Positions 54,420-63,816 are shown, counted from the first letter of the stretch. The stretch: DNA of 64,000 nucleotides from DATBVX01 sp963724625 (GCA_963724625.1 CAVRVO010000013.1:124001-188000), one strand, 5' to 3'. Notes: generated by a model from the sequence alone, not told the origin. Numbers and translations: made by a program.

Positions 54420-55532
54420 ATGGCGCGCAAGCCAGCGAAGCGCGCTCATACCTCGAAGCTCGAAGAGCTGCGCAACAGCATCGACGCCGTAGACGCGCAG
54501 ATCCACGCGCTGATCAGCGAGCGTGCTCGACTCGCGCGAGACGCCGGCATTTCCAAGCACGAGGATGGACACACCGTCGACTACTACCGGCCGGAGCGCG
54601 AGGCACAAGTGCTGCGCATGGCCCTGGAACGAAACCAGGGGCCGCTGCGCAACGAGGAAGTGCTGCGCCTGTTCCGCGAAATCATGTCGGCATGTCTGGC
54701 GCAGGAGGACCCGCTGAAGGTCGGCTTCCTGGGTCCGGAAGGCACGTTCACGCAGGCCGCCGTTCACAAGCACTTCGGTCATTCGGTTCGTGCCTTGCCG
54801 CTGGCGACCATCGACGAGGTGTTCCATGAAGTCGAGGCAGGCGTTGCGGATTTCGGCGTGGTGCCCATCGAGAATTCCACTGAAGGCACTGTGAACAACA
54901 CCCTGGACCGCTTTCTCGCTTCGCCCGCGCGCATCTGCGGCGAAGTCGAGCTGCGCATCCACCAATACCTGATGGGCCGCATGGATGCATTACCCGACGT
55001 GCAGCGCGTGTGCTCGCACCAACAGTCGCTCGCCCAGTGCCGCGGATGGCTCGAGGAGTATCTGCCCGGCGTGGAGCGCGTCATCGTATCGAGCAATGCG
55101 GAGGGCGCACGCCGCGCACGCGATGAAAAGGGTACGGCGGCGATTGCGGGCGAAGCTGCCGCCGAGGTCTACGACCTGAAGGTGCTGGTGGCCGAGATCG
55201 AGGACCGGCCGGACAATACGACGCGCTTTCTGGTAGTCGGGCGCAAGGCATTTCAACCCAGTGGTAAGGACAAGACGACCCTCCTTGTGTCGGCCGCGCA
55301 TACGGATTCGCCCGGCGCGCTCTATCGGCTGCTCGAACCGCTCGCCAAGGCGGCGATCAACGTGACGCGGATCGAATCGCGACCCTCGCAACGTCGCAAG
55401 TGGGACTATGTGTTTTTTCTGGATGTCGAGGGGCACGCCGAGGATCGCAAGCTGGCCAAAGCGCTGACGCAGCTCAAGCGCCGCGCCTCGCTGTTTCGAG
55501 TTCTGGGTTCCTATCCGCAGGCAGTGCAGTAG
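54420..55532 (+). CDS. pheA: Bifunctional chorismate mutase/prephenate dehydratase (P-protein)
   Basis: PheA converts chorismate to phenylpyruvate. The 370 residues contain an AroQ-type mutase (about 12-95, KLEELRNSIDAVDAQIHALI), the dehydratase (about 97-275, VGFLGPEGTFTQAAV, VVPIENSTEGTVNNTLD, NTTRFLVVG) and an ACT domain with the regulatory motifs GALYRLLEPLA and ESRPSQRRKWDYVFF. It starts 4 bases after the serA stop and ends 4 bases before hisC. Confidence 0.96.
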   Translation: MARKPAKRAHTSKLEELRNSIDAVDAQIHALISERARLARDAGISKHEDGHTVDYYRPEREAQVLRMALERNQGPLRNEEVLRLFREIMSACLAQEDPLKVGFLGPEGTFTQAAVHKHFGHSVRALPLATIDEVFHEVEAGVADFGVVPIENSTEGTVNNTLDRFLASPARICGEVELRIHQYLMGRMDALPDVQRVCSHQQSLAQCRGWLEEYLPGVERVIVSSNAEGARRARDEKGTAAIAGEAAAEVYDLKVLVAEIEDRPDNTTRFLVVGRKAFQPSGKDKTTLLVSAAHTDSPGALYRLLEPLAKAAINVTRIESRPSQRRKWDYVFFLDVEGHAEDRKLAKALTQLKRRASLFRVLGSYPQAVQ

Positions 55533-55535
55533 CGA

Positions 55536-56666
55536 ATGAAGACGGTTTCGATTCCCGATCTCGTGGCGCCGCCGGTGCGCGGCTTGCAACCGTATGTGCC
55601 TGGCAAGCCGATTGCGGAGCTGGAGCGCGAATACGGTGTGCACGACATCGTCAAGCTTGCCTCCAATGAGAATCCTCTCGGACCAGGACCTCGCGCGCGC
55701 GCCGCAATGGCGGGCGCACTCGCCGAGATCGGACTGTATCCCGACGGTAGTGGCTTCGAGCTCAAGCGCCAGCTCTCGGCGCATCACGGTATCGAACCCG
55801 GGTGCTTGACGCTCGGCAACGGTTCCAACGATGTACTGGTGCTACTGGCGGAGGCATTTCTGACCCCGGCGACCGAAGCGGTGTATTCGCAGTATTGTTT
55901 CGCGATCTATCCGATCGTGGTGCAGGCTTCAGGTGCAACGGCCCGCATCGCGCCAGCGCTGCCGGCAGATAACCCGATGCCTCTCGGGCATGATCTCGAG
56001 GCGATGGCGAAGCTGATCACGCCGCAGACCCGGCTGATCTTTCTCGCCAATCCCAACAATCCGACCGGCACGTGGATTGAGCCGGATCGTCTGAAAGCAT
56101 TCCTGGGCGCACTGCCCGCGAGTGCTCTGGCGGTCGTTGACGAGGCGTACTTCGAATACTCGCGCGATGTCGAATGCCCGGACACGACTCGCTGGCTCAA
56201 GGAACTCCCCAACCTGGTTGTGCTGAGAACCTTCTCCAAAGCATACGGGCTTGCCGGTTTGCGAGTGGGTTATGCAATCTCCCAGCCCCAGATCGCCGAG
56301 ACGTTGAATCGATTGCGGCAGCCCTTCAACGTGAATTCGGTTGCCCTGGCCGCGGCGACCGCGGCACTCGATGATGGCGAGCACGTCCAAAAATCCGTGC
56401 AACTGAACCGTGCGGCACTGGCTGAGCTTCGAGTGCAAATCGCCGGGCTCGGGCTCAAGGTCATACCCTCGGCCGGCAATTTCCTGCTGGTCGATCTGGG
56501 CCGACCGGCGGGGCCGGTCTTCGAAGGATTGTTGCGCCGGGGCGTGATCGCACGACCGGTTGGCAACTATGGCCTGCCAAATCACCTGCGCATTACGACC
56601 GGCACGCTCGACCAGACACGGCGTGCGATCGAGGCACTCGCTTCGGTCGTCGGAAATACCGTGTGA
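55536..56666 (+). CDS. hisC: Histidinol-phosphate aminotransferase family protein (HisC)
   Basis: This 376-residue class I/II PLP aminotransferase has VRGLQPYVPGKPIAELEREYG, KLASNENPLGPGP, LANPNNPTGTW and the PLP lysine motif LRTFSKAYGLAGLRVGYA. Within a pheA-hisC-aroA operon such enzymes often accept aromatic keto acids as well as histidinol phosphate, so it may supply phenylalanine and tyrosine transamination. No other his genes are nearby. Its stop overlaps the aroA GTG. Confidence 0.93.
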   Translation: MKTVSIPDLVAPPVRGLQPYVPGKPIAELEREYGVHDIVKLASNENPLGPGPRARAAMAGALAEIGLYPDGSGFELKRQLSAHHGIEPGCLTLGNGSNDVLVLLAEAFLTPATEAVYSQYCFAIYPIVVQASGATARIAPALPADNPMPLGHDLEAMAKLITPQTRLIFLANPNNPTGTWIEPDRLKAFLGALPASALAVVDEAYFEYSRDVECPDTTRWLKELPNLVVLRTFSKAYGLAGLRVGYAISQPQIAETLNRLRQPFNVNSVALAAATAALDDGEHVQKSVQLNRAALAELRVQIAGLGLKVIPSAGNFLLVDLGRPAGPVFEGLLRRGVIARPVGNYGLPNHLRITTGTLDQTRRAIEALASVVGNTV

Positions 56667-58009
56667 CCCGCGACCCCACGGGATCTGCGGCCGTGTCTGC
56701 ACGGCGGCTCTCTTATAGAGTGCAACCGGTCACTGGAGTCCGGGGAACTCTCACGGTCCCAGGCGATAAGTCGATTTCCCACCGGTCCCTGATGCTCGCC
56801 GGCATCGCCGAAGGTCGGACCGTCATCAACGGTTTCCTTGCGAGCGAGGATTGCCTCGCCACACTCGCGAGCATGCGAGCGCTCGGTGTGCCGGTAGATC
56901 AGGGCCCCGAGCAAGGAGTTGTAGTCGACGGTGTCGGCAGGGACGGCCTCAGAGCAGCGGGCGCTTCTCTCGACATGGGCAATTCGGGCACAGCGATGCG
57001 GCTGTTCACAGGATTGCTGGCCGGCCAGCGTTTCGACTCGGAGCTGATCGGAGATGCTTCGCTCATGCAACGCCCGATGGAGCGGGTCGCGATCCCTTTG
57101 CGCAGGATGGGTGCGAACATCGAGACAGAGTCCGGGCGCCCGCCGGTGCGCATCGCAGGCGGGCGGCAACTGCACGGGATTCAGTACGACCTGCCGATGG
57201 CGAGCGCCCAGGTAAAGTCCGCGATCCTTCTCGCTGGCATTTACGCACAAGGAACTACTTCGATAACCGAACCGGCGATAACCCGCGATCACAGCGAGCG
57301 CATGCTGCAAGCCTTCGGTGCGAATGTGCAGGTGAAGGGTCGAAGCATCGAGATACGAGGGCCTGCTCGCTTGCAGGGATGCACGATCGATGTGCCGGGG
57401 GATTTGTCGTCCGCGGCATTCTTTATCGTTGCCGGCTGTCTCGTGGCGGATGGAGTGCTCACACTGCGCAACGTGGGCATTAATCCTTCACGTACAGGCT
57501 TGCTGGACGCGCTGCGCCTCATGGGTGCTGAAATACGGGTGGTGAACGAGCGTGTGTCCGGCGCCGAACCGCTTGCGGATCTCGAGATCGAGCGTCGTGA
57601 GCTGCGCGGGATCGAGCTGCCCCGGCGGCTTGTTCCATTGGCCATCGACGAAATCCCAGCGCTCCTGATTGCCGCCGCATGCGCACGGGGCGAAACCTTG
57701 GTCACTGGCGCCGAAGAACTGAGAGTCAAAGAAAGCGATCGGATCGCTGCCATGGCCGATGGGTTGCAGGCTGTGGGCATTCGAACTGAAGTGCACGCCG
57801 ACGGCATGCGCGTCTTCGGCGGGGCAATTCAGGGCGGACGCGTGGATAGCCTCGGCGATCACCGCATTGCCATGGCATTCGTCATCGCGAGCGCGGGAGC
57901 CCGGGATCCGATTGAGATCATCGACGTTGCCAACGTGGCGACCTCGTTCCCGGGGTTCGTGGAGACCGCGCACAGCATCGGGCTCGACGTCGAAGTTGTG
58001 GAGCGCTGA
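56663..58009 (+). CDS. aroA: 3-phosphoshikimate 1-carboxyvinyltransferase (EPSP synthase)
   Basis: AroA makes EPSP in the shikimate pathway. The 448 residues begin at a GTG overlapping the hisC stop and contain GTLTVPGDKSISHRSLMLAG, ASLDMGNSGTAMRLFTGLLAG, QVKSAILLAGIYA, DEIPALLIAAACARGET and LRVKESDRIAAM. The N-terminal about 20 residues before the first repeat are not conserved. It is a stand-alone aroA: the tyrA domain fused to it in Pseudomonas is absent and no tyrA is seen in the window. Confidence 0.95.
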   Translation: MTRDPTGSAAVSARRLSYRVQPVTGVRGTLTVPGDKSISHRSLMLAGIAEGRTVINGFLASEDCLATLASMRALGVPVDQGPEQGVVVDGVGRDGLRAAGASLDMGNSGTAMRLFTGLLAGQRFDSELIGDASLMQRPMERVAIPLRRMGANIETESGRPPVRIAGGRQLHGIQYDLPMASAQVKSAILLAGIYAQGTTSITEPAITRDHSERMLQAFGANVQVKGRSIEIRGPARLQGCTIDVPGDLSSAAFFIVAGCLVADGVLTLRNVGINPSRTGLLDALRLMGAEIRVVNERVSGAEPLADLEIERRELRGIELPRRLVPLAIDEIPALLIAAACARGETLVTGAEELRVKESDRIAAMADGLQAVGIRTEVHADGMRVFGGAIQGGRVDSLGDHRIAMAFVIASAGARDPIEIIDVANVATSFPGFVETAHSIGLDVEVVER

Positions 58010-58013
58010 GGTG

Positions 58014-58694
58014 ATGGTCGACGAGGCGCCCGTCATTACGATCGACGGTCCCAGCGGCTCGGGAAAGGGCACCATCAGTCGCGCCGTGGCACAAGGTCTC
58101 GGGTGGCATTTCCTCGATAGCGGAGCGCTGTATCGCCTCGTCGCCCTGCAGGGACTGAAGCAGGGATTGGACCCCGACGATGAGACAGGACACGCGCGCC
58201 TCGCCGAGCAGATGAGAATCCGGTTTGGAAGCCGGCCAGAGGGCAGCGAGCAGATTTTTCTCGAGGGCGCGGATGTCACCCGAGATTTGCGCAGCGAAGC
58301 GACCGGAAACGCGGCGTCGCGGGTCGCCGCAATGCCTGCCGTACGAAGTGCCCTGTTCGGGCGTCAGCAGAAATTCGCGGAGCCACCCGGGCTGGTGGCT
58401 GATGGCCGGGATATGGGGACTGTGGTTTTCCCGGCAGCGGCTCTCAAGATCTTCCTCACGGCGACCCCCGAAGAGCGGGCCCGGCGGCGTCATAAGCAGT
58501 TGAAAGACAAGGGACTTGATGTTAGCCTTCCCGCCCTTTCGCGAGAGATCGCGGAGCGTGATGCCCGCGACACCGGCCGCAAGGTCGCGCCGTTGAAGGC
58601 GGCCGCCGATGCGGTGGTTCTGGACTCTACCGGACTAGACGTCGAAGAGGTCGTGGCGCATGTCCTGCGCCTGGCGCGAGAACGGTTCGGGTAG
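58014..58694 (+). CDS. cmk: Cytidylate kinase
   Basis: Cmk phosphorylates CMP and dCMP. The 226 residues show ITIDGPSGSGKGTISRAVAQGLGW, FLDSGALYRLVAL, VADGRDMGTVVFP, LTATPEERARRRHKQL and the LPALSREIAERDARD segment. The ATG at 58014 is preferred; a GTG one codon earlier is in frame. aroA-cmk-rpsA-ihfB is the widespread arrangement. Confidence 0.96.
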   Translation: MVDEAPVITIDGPSGSGKGTISRAVAQGLGWHFLDSGALYRLVALQGLKQGLDPDDETGHARLAEQMRIRFGSRPEGSEQIFLEGADVTRDLRSEATGNAASRVAAMPAVRSALFGRQQKFAEPPGLVADGRDMGTVVFPAAALKIFLTATPEERARRRHKQLKDKGLDVSLPALSREIAERDARDTGRKVAPLKAAADAVVLDSTGLDVEEVVAHVLRLARERFG

Positions 58695-58842
58695 AGGCGC
58701 TCGCAGGCGCTTTATTTGAAGGAGTGTCAAACGTGGGACACGCAAGGAACGCGCGTCTCTTAACTGAATTCCCCTCGATGGGCTGGATCGCCCTCAGGGC
58801 CATACCGGAACGGTTCTTGAAGAACCTTTGTAACCCCAATTT
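58695..58842 (+). promoter_or_regulatory. rpsA 5' leader, candidate autoregulatory region for S1
   Basis: The 148 bases before rpsA hold a small hairpin GTGTC/GACAC (58724-58741) and the near-palindrome GGTTCTTGAAGAACC (58812-58826) ending 16 bases before the ATG. The space in front of the ATG (TTGTAACCCCAATTT) contains no Shine-Dalgarno sequence. E. coli rpsA likewise lacks a strong one and is autoregulated by S1 through leader structure, so the same mode is inferred. No clear promoter was found. Confidence 0.5.
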
Positions 58843-60519
58843 ATGACTGAGAGTTTCGCCCAGCTTTTCGAACAGAGTATTGCCAGCCAGCGCATCAAGC
58901 CCGGCACCATCCTGATGGGTCACGTGGTCGAAGTCGGCCAGGATTTCGTGATCGTCAACGTAGGCCTCAAGTCCGAGGCTGTCATCTCCATCGACCAGTT
59001 CCGATCCGAGAAGGGAGAGATCGAGGTCAAGGCTGGCGATGATGTGGAGGTTGCCCTCGACACCGTCGAGGACGGCTCCGGCGAAACGCGCCTGTCGCGC
59101 GAGAAGGCCAAACGTGCCCGTACCTGGACCCGGCTGGAGAAGGCGTTCGAATCCAGCGAGATCGTGACTGGTGTCATCACCGGACGTGTAAAGGGTGGCT
59201 TTACTGTCGAAATCGACAACGTTCGCGCATTCCTTCCCGGGTCACTGGTCGATGTGCGACCGGTACGCGACCCGAGCTACCTCGAGGGCAAGGCGCTCGA
59301 ATTCAAGGTGATCAAGCTCGACCAGAAGCGCAACAACGTGGTGGTGTCGCGCCGTGCCGTCGTCGAACAGGAATACAGCGCGGAGCGCAATGCGCTGCTC
59401 GACAACCTGCAGGAAGGTGCGGTGGTCAAGGGCGTCGTCAAGAATCTCACTGACTACGGCGCGTTCGTCGATCTCGGCGGTATCGACGGGCTGCTGCACA
59501 TCACCGACATGGCATGGAAGCGCGTCAAGCATCCGTCGGAAGTCGTCAAGGTGAGCGATGAAATCGAGGTGCGCATCCTCAAGTTCGATCGCGAACGCTC
59601 ACGCGTGTCGCTCGGGCTCAAGCAGCTGGGGGCGGATCCCTGGCAGGCCATCGCGCGACGCTATCCGCCCAACACGCGCCTGTTCGGCAAGGTAACCAAC
59701 ATCGCCGACTACGGCTGCTTCGTGGAGATCGAAGAGGGCGTCGAGGGGCTGGTGCACGTCTCGGAGATGGACTGGACCAACAAGAACGTGAACCCGGCAA
59801 AGGTGGTGCACGTCGGCCAGGAAGTCGAAGTGATGGTGCTCGACATCGACGAGGAGCGCCGGCGCATTTCGCTCGGACTCAAGCAGTGCAAGACCAACCC
59901 GTGGAAGGAGTTCGCCGAGAACTACAACCGTGGCGACAAGGTGGCGGGCCAGATCAAGTCGATTACCGACTTCGGCATCTTCATCGGGCTGCCGGGCGGT
60001 ATCGATGGCCTGGTGCATCTCTCCGACATCTCGTGGGACGTGCCTGGCGAAGAAGCGGTGCGCAATTTCCAGAAGGGCCAGCAACTCGAGGCGATGGTGC
60101 TCACGATCGACCCTGAGCGCGAGCGCATTTCACTCGGCATCAAGCAGCTCGCAAAAGACCCGTTCTCCAGCTATCTCGCCGAGCATCCCAAGGGCAGCAT
60201 AGTGAAGGGCGTCGTGCGGGAAGTGGACGCCAAGGGCGGGCTCATCGACCTGGGCAATGGTGTCGAAGGCCAGTTGCGGGCCTCCGAGCTGTCGCGCGAT
60301 CGCGTCGAGGATGCCCGCACGATCCTCAAGGTGGGTGATGAGGTCGAAGCGAAATTCACCGGCGTGGACCGCAAGAGCCGCATCATCGCGTTGTCGATCA
60401 AGGCGAAGGAAGCGCATGAAGAGGCGGAGGCCGTGCAGAACTACAAGACGGCTACCGATTCCTCCTCGGGCACCAGCCTGGGTGATCTGCTGAAGGAACA
60501 CATCGGCGGCCAGGACTGA
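58843..60519 (+). CDS. rpsA: 30S ribosomal protein S1
   Basis: S1 binds mRNA and helps unfold it on the 30S subunit. The 558 residues equal the six-motif gammaproteobacterial form: it starts MTESFAQLFEQSIASQRIKPG and repeats S1 OB folds, e.g. GVVKNLTDYGAFVDLGGIDG, GKVTNIADYGCFVEIEEGVE, GQIKSITDFGIFIGLPGGID and GVVREVDAKGGLIDLGNGVE. All six are intact. Confidence 0.98.
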   Translation: MTESFAQLFEQSIASQRIKPGTILMGHVVEVGQDFVIVNVGLKSEAVISIDQFRSEKGEIEVKAGDDVEVALDTVEDGSGETRLSREKAKRARTWTRLEKAFESSEIVTGVITGRVKGGFTVEIDNVRAFLPGSLVDVRPVRDPSYLEGKALEFKVIKLDQKRNNVVVSRRAVVEQEYSAERNALLDNLQEGAVVKGVVKNLTDYGAFVDLGGIDGLLHITDMAWKRVKHPSEVVKVSDEIEVRILKFDRERSRVSLGLKQLGADPWQAIARRYPPNTRLFGKVTNIADYGCFVEIEEGVEGLVHVSEMDWTNKNVNPAKVVHVGQEVEVMVLDIDEERRRISLGLKQCKTNPWKEFAENYNRGDKVAGQIKSITDFGIFIGLPGGIDGLVHLSDISWDVPGEEAVRNFQKGQQLEAMVLTIDPERERISLGIKQLAKDPFSSYLAEHPKGSIVKGVVREVDAKGGLIDLGNGVEGQLRASELSRDRVEDARTILKVGDEVEAKFTGVDRKSRIIALSIKAKEAHEEAEAVQNYKTATDSSSGTSLGDLLKEHIGGQD

Positions 60520-60548
60520 AGCGTTCGCACGGTAAAAGGGCCCTGCGC

Positions 60549-60851
60549 ATGACCAAGTCGGAACTGATCGAGATCATTACAGCCAAGCAAAAGCACCTGC
60601 CCGCCAAGGATGTGGAGCTGGCGCTGAAGCAGATCCTGGAAATCATGAGCGATGCGCTCGCGCAGGGCGAGCGCATCGAGATCCGGGGTTTTGGCAGTTT
60701 TTCGCTGCATTTTCGCCCGCCGCGCCAGGGGCGCAATCCGAAGACGGGCGAGGCGGTCGCCCTCGCCGGAAAATATGTTCCGCATTTCAAGCCCGGCAAG
60801 GATCTGCGCGAGCGCGTCAACAGCGGCGCGGGCGAACCGATCCACGACTGA
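60549..60851 (+). CDS. ihfB: Integration host factor subunit beta
   Basis: IHF-beta dimerises with IHF-alpha to bend DNA. The 100 residues contain TKSELIEIITAKQKHLPAKDVELALKQILE, RIEIRGFGSFSLHFRPPRQGRNPKTGE and the arm segment GKYVPHFKPGKDLRERV. The position after rpsA marks it as ihfB rather than hupB. A stretch of 62 bases separates it from lapA. Confidence 0.96.
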   Translation: MTKSELIEIITAKQKHLPAKDVELALKQILEIMSDALAQGERIEIRGFGSFSLHFRPPRQGRNPKTGEAVALAGKYVPHFKPGKDLRERVNSGAGEPIHD

Positions 60852-60913
60852 TTATCCCTTCGGCAACTGCAGCCGGTCGTGGTGGTAGAGTGTCGCTCGC
60901 TCGAGACTGACAC

Positions 60914-61204
60914 ATGCCGCGCGCGCTGTTCATCGTCATCTGCCTGCTCGTGTTCTTCGCCGGTACCGCGCTGGTTGCAGCCAACGGTGCGCCGGTGCGT
61001 GTCGATCTGTTGATCACGGAAGTCGAAGTGACACGTGGCCAGCTCATGGTTACGGCCTTCATCCTGGGATGGCTTGCCGGGGTTGCTTCGGCTTGGAGCT
61101 TCGTTCGCAAGTTGACCAGTGAACGGGCCCAGCTGCGGCGTAATCTGCGGCTTGCGGAGGCCGAAATCAGGAACCTGCGGCCCCTGCCCCAAGATCGTGG
61201 CTGA
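60914..61204 (+). CDS. lapA: LapA family inner-membrane protein (DUF1049)
   Basis: This 96-residue protein with two TMs (about 3-22 RALFIVICLLVFFAGTALVAAN and 40-62 LMVTAFILGWLAGVASAWSFV) is the usual partner of LapB in lipopolysaccharide assembly control. NGAPVRVDLLITEVE between the TMs and the charged C-terminal helix are typical. It overlaps lapB by 8 bases. Confidence 0.9.
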   Translation: MPRALFIVICLLVFFAGTALVAANGAPVRVDLLITEVEVTRGQLMVTAFILGWLAGVASAWSFVRKLTSERAQLRRNLRLAEAEIRNLRPLPQDRG

Positions 61205-62375
61205 ACCCGCGCTCCTGGCCGCGCTTGTAGCCGTTGGTGTCGCGGGCTATGTGGGATGGCGCCTGGGACGACGCATGCAGCGTGCGGCGCGGCGCGTGGG
61301 CCGTCGGCGCCTGCCGGCCGACTATCTTGCGGGCCTCAACTACGTCATCAACGAGCAGCCCGATCGGGCGCTCGAGGTGTTCACCCGGATGGTCGACGTG
61401 AACACCGAGACCGTCGAAATCCACTTCGCACTCGGGAGTCTCTTTCGCCGCCGTGGGGAGGTGGATCGCGCTATCCGCGTGCACCAGGGCATTCTCGACC
61501 GGCCACAGCTCGAACCAGAGCAGCGCGAGCAGGCATTGCTCGAGCTGGCAGTTGATTACCTGCGCGCCGGACTGCTGGATCGTTCGGAGAGCCTCTACCT
61601 GAAGCTCGCTGAGTCACGCCAGCACCGGCTCACTGCATTGCGCGCGCTGATTGGCATCTACGAGCAGCAACACGACTGGCAGCAGGCGATCAACTCACAT
61701 CGGCAACTGGCGTCCGCGGGTGGTGCCGTACACAGCGGCACCATTGCTCACTATCACTGCGAACTGGCGGAGGCCGCCCGTACCTCGGGACAATTCGAAG
61801 AGGCGCGCCGCTTGCTGCGCGAGGCGCGTCGCGAGCAACGGCGCTTTCCGCGCGCCGCGATCCTGCGCGCGGAGATTGCACGTGATGCGGGTGATGACGC
61901 CCTGGCAGTGCGGCTTCTGCTGCTCACCCTCGAGCGCGAACCTGCACTGCTGCTGGAAATTCTGCCACGCCTCCACGCCTGCGGGCGCAAGTTGCAGACC
62001 CGCGAGCCACTCGACGCGGGTATCGCAGCACTGCAACGCAATCGTCGGCCCGTGCACGAGCTGGCCAGCGCTCTGATCCTCGCTGACGTTATTGAAGAGC
62101 CCAATGCCTTGGGGGCGATTCGCGACTATGTCTTGAGTGATGGTCTGCTGCGCGAGCTTGCGCAGCCGCTCGACAGTACGCGCGGCCTGGATGACGACAC
62201 ATTGCGACGCGTAGCAAAGCTGCTGGGCAGAGTGCTCTCGCGTCATCCGCGGTATCGCTGCGGCGAATGTGGGTTCGCGAGCCATGCGTGGTTCTGGCAG
62301 TGTCCGGGCTGCAAGAACTGGGACAGCCTCAAGCCTGAACTGACTGCCGCCAGCCAGGCCGCAGTCGGCGAGTGA
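61197..62375 (+). CDS. lapB: Lipopolysaccharide assembly protein LapB
   Basis: LapB (YciM) presents LpxC to FtsH and so limits lipid A synthesis. From the GTG at 61197 the protein has 392 residues (E. coli 389): an N-terminal TM, TPR repeats with the start RLPADYLAGLNYVINEQPDRALEVF, and the C-terminal rubredoxin-like metal site of two Cys pairs, CGECGF and CPGCKNW. The frame extends further upstream inside lapA, but the GTG that overlaps the lapA stop gives the family N-terminus. Together with msbA and lpxK this places three lipid A-control steps in one window. Confidence 0.94.
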   Translation: MAEPALLAALVAVGVAGYVGWRLGRRMQRAARRVGRRRLPADYLAGLNYVINEQPDRALEVFTRMVDVNTETVEIHFALGSLFRRRGEVDRAIRVHQGILDRPQLEPEQREQALLELAVDYLRAGLLDRSESLYLKLAESRQHRLTALRALIGIYEQQHDWQQAINSHRQLASAGGAVHSGTIAHYHCELAEAARTSGQFEEARRLLREARREQRRFPRAAILRAEIARDAGDDALAVRLLLLTLEREPALLLEILPRLHACGRKLQTREPLDAGIAALQRNRRPVHELASALILADVIEEPNALGAIRDYVLSDGLLRELAQPLDSTRGLDDDTLRRVAKLLGRVLSRHPRYRCGECGFASHAWFWQCPGCKNWDSLKPELTAASQAAVGE

Positions 62376-62523
62376 CAGAAGGTCGCACCGACGGTAGAAA
62401 CTTCACGTTCGCGCCTCATTGGCGGATTCACGCGCAGCCACTACTGAAGGACATTGCCGGCTCGCGGCGTCGTGCCGCCTCGTCGACAAGGATCCCAAGC
62501 GGAGTTCGACTCAAGGAGGAGCA

Positions 62524-62844
62524 ATGAAGCGATCAATTCCGGCCATGGTGCTGGCGGGCCTGCTCGTAGCGGCGGGCGCGCTGGCCGACCCCGTAAATAT
62601 CAACACTGCGGATGCCCGCACTTTGGCGAAAGAACTGAACGGCATCGGTCTGTCGCGTGCGCAGGCGATTGTCGACTACCGCGAGAAAAACGGACCGTTC
62701 AAGAACGTAGATGAACTCGCCAAGGTGAAGGGCATCGGGATGAAGGTGGTCGAGCAGAATCGAGCCAACATCCGGGTGGAAAAGGCGGACAAGAACAAGG
62801 CCGCGGCTGCGAAGCCGGCGGACAAGACAGCAGCGACCGAGTGA
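62524..62844 (+). CDS. comEA: ComEA-type helix-hairpin-helix DNA-binding protein
   Basis: This 106-residue exported protein has a signal peptide (about 1-21, AMVLAGLLVAAGALA) and a single HhH domain (DPVNINTADARTLAKELNGIG, LSRAQAIVDYRE, VKGIGMKVVEQNRANI). A Lys/Ala-rich tail (ADKNKAAAAKPADK) follows. ComEA binds incoming DNA in the periplasm during transformation; the Gram-negative form is soluble, as here. A GAGGAG ribosome-binding site precedes the ATG. Not every HhH protein of this size is a competence factor, but comEC in the same window makes it likely. Confidence 0.85.
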   Translation: MKRSIPAMVLAGLLVAAGALADPVNINTADARTLAKELNGIGLSRAQAIVDYREKNGPFKNVDELAKVKGIGMKVVEQNRANIRVEKADKNKAAAAKPADKTAATE

Positions 62845-62919
62845 GGACAACGCGCGGTAGCGGATCGGGTGCAGCCATCGGGTATCATCGACAGAATCAA
62901 TCTGCTGAACGAGATAGCC

Positions 62920-63816
62920 ATGGTGCCTTCCAGCCCGATCCGCGCCGCCGTTTTCCCAGTAGCGGGGCGCGGTACCCGCTTTCTGCCTGCGACCAAGGCA
63001 AGCCCCAAAGAGATGTTGCCCATCGTGGACAAGCCGCTGATCCAGTACGCGGCGGAGGAAGCCCTGTCTGCCGGTGCGCGCAATCTCGTGTTCATCACCG
63101 GCAGCTCCAAGCGCGCCATCGAGGATCATTTCGACTCCGATCACGAGCTTGAGTCCGCGCTCGAGGCCCAAGGTAAACATGAGTTGCTCGCATCCCTGCG
63201 TGGCATCCTGCCGTCATGGGCCTCATGCGTGTACATTCGCCAGCCGGCGCCGCTGGGATTGGGACATGCGGTTCTTTGCGCGCGACCGGTGGTGGGACAC
63301 GAGCCTTTCTTCGTGCATCTCGCGGATGACCTCATCGATGCGGAGATCCCCTGCTTGCGCCAGATGGCCAGCATCTACGAGCAGCATCACGCCAGTGTAC
63401 TGGGGGTTCAGCAAGTCCCGCGCAATGAGACCGACCGCTACGGCATCGTCGCGAGCAGCGCGGCCAATGGGCGGGTCAGTCGCGTCGAAAGTATTGTCGA
63501 GAAGCCCAAGCCCGCCGCCGCACCTTCAACCCTCGCGGTTGTCGGTCGCTACATATTGACGCCGCGCATCTTCGAGAAGCTCGAGACGACCGGACGTGGC
63601 GCAGGCGGGGAAATTCAGCTTACCGACGGTATCGCGGCGCTGCTCGCTGAGGAACCCGTGCTTGCCTATGAATTCATGGGGCGCCGCTATGACTGCGGCA
63701 GCAAGCTGGGCTACCTCCAGGCGACAGTGGAATACGCCTTGAACCACTCGAGTCTCGGCGCCGAATTCGAAAAGTATCTTCTCGAACTCGCAGCGGCACG
63801 ACCCAAGCGCGCCTGA
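62920..63816 (+). CDS. galU: UTP-glucose-1-phosphate uridylyltransferase
   Basis: GalU makes UDP-glucose for surface polysaccharides. The 298 residues include AAVFPVAGRGTRFLPATKASPKEMLPIVDKP (nucleotide loop and KEMLP), LGLGHAVLCARP, LADDLID, ETDRYGIV, SIVEKPKP and AGGEIQLTDGIAALL. The ATG at 62920 starts 20 codons ahead of the nucleotide loop. Typically GalU is about 280-300 residues. Confidence 0.95.
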   Translation: MVPSSPIRAAVFPVAGRGTRFLPATKASPKEMLPIVDKPLIQYAAEEALSAGARNLVFITGSSKRAIEDHFDSDHELESALEAQGKHELLASLRGILPSWASCVYIRQPAPLGLGHAVLCARPVVGHEPFFVHLADDLIDAEIPCLRQMASIYEQHHASVLGVQQVPRNETDRYGIVASSAANGRVSRVESIVEKPKPAAAPSTLAVVGRYILTPRIFEKLETTGRGAGGEIQLTDGIAALLAEEPVLAYEFMGRRYDCGSKLGYLQATVEYALNHSSLGAEFEKYLLELAAARPKRA

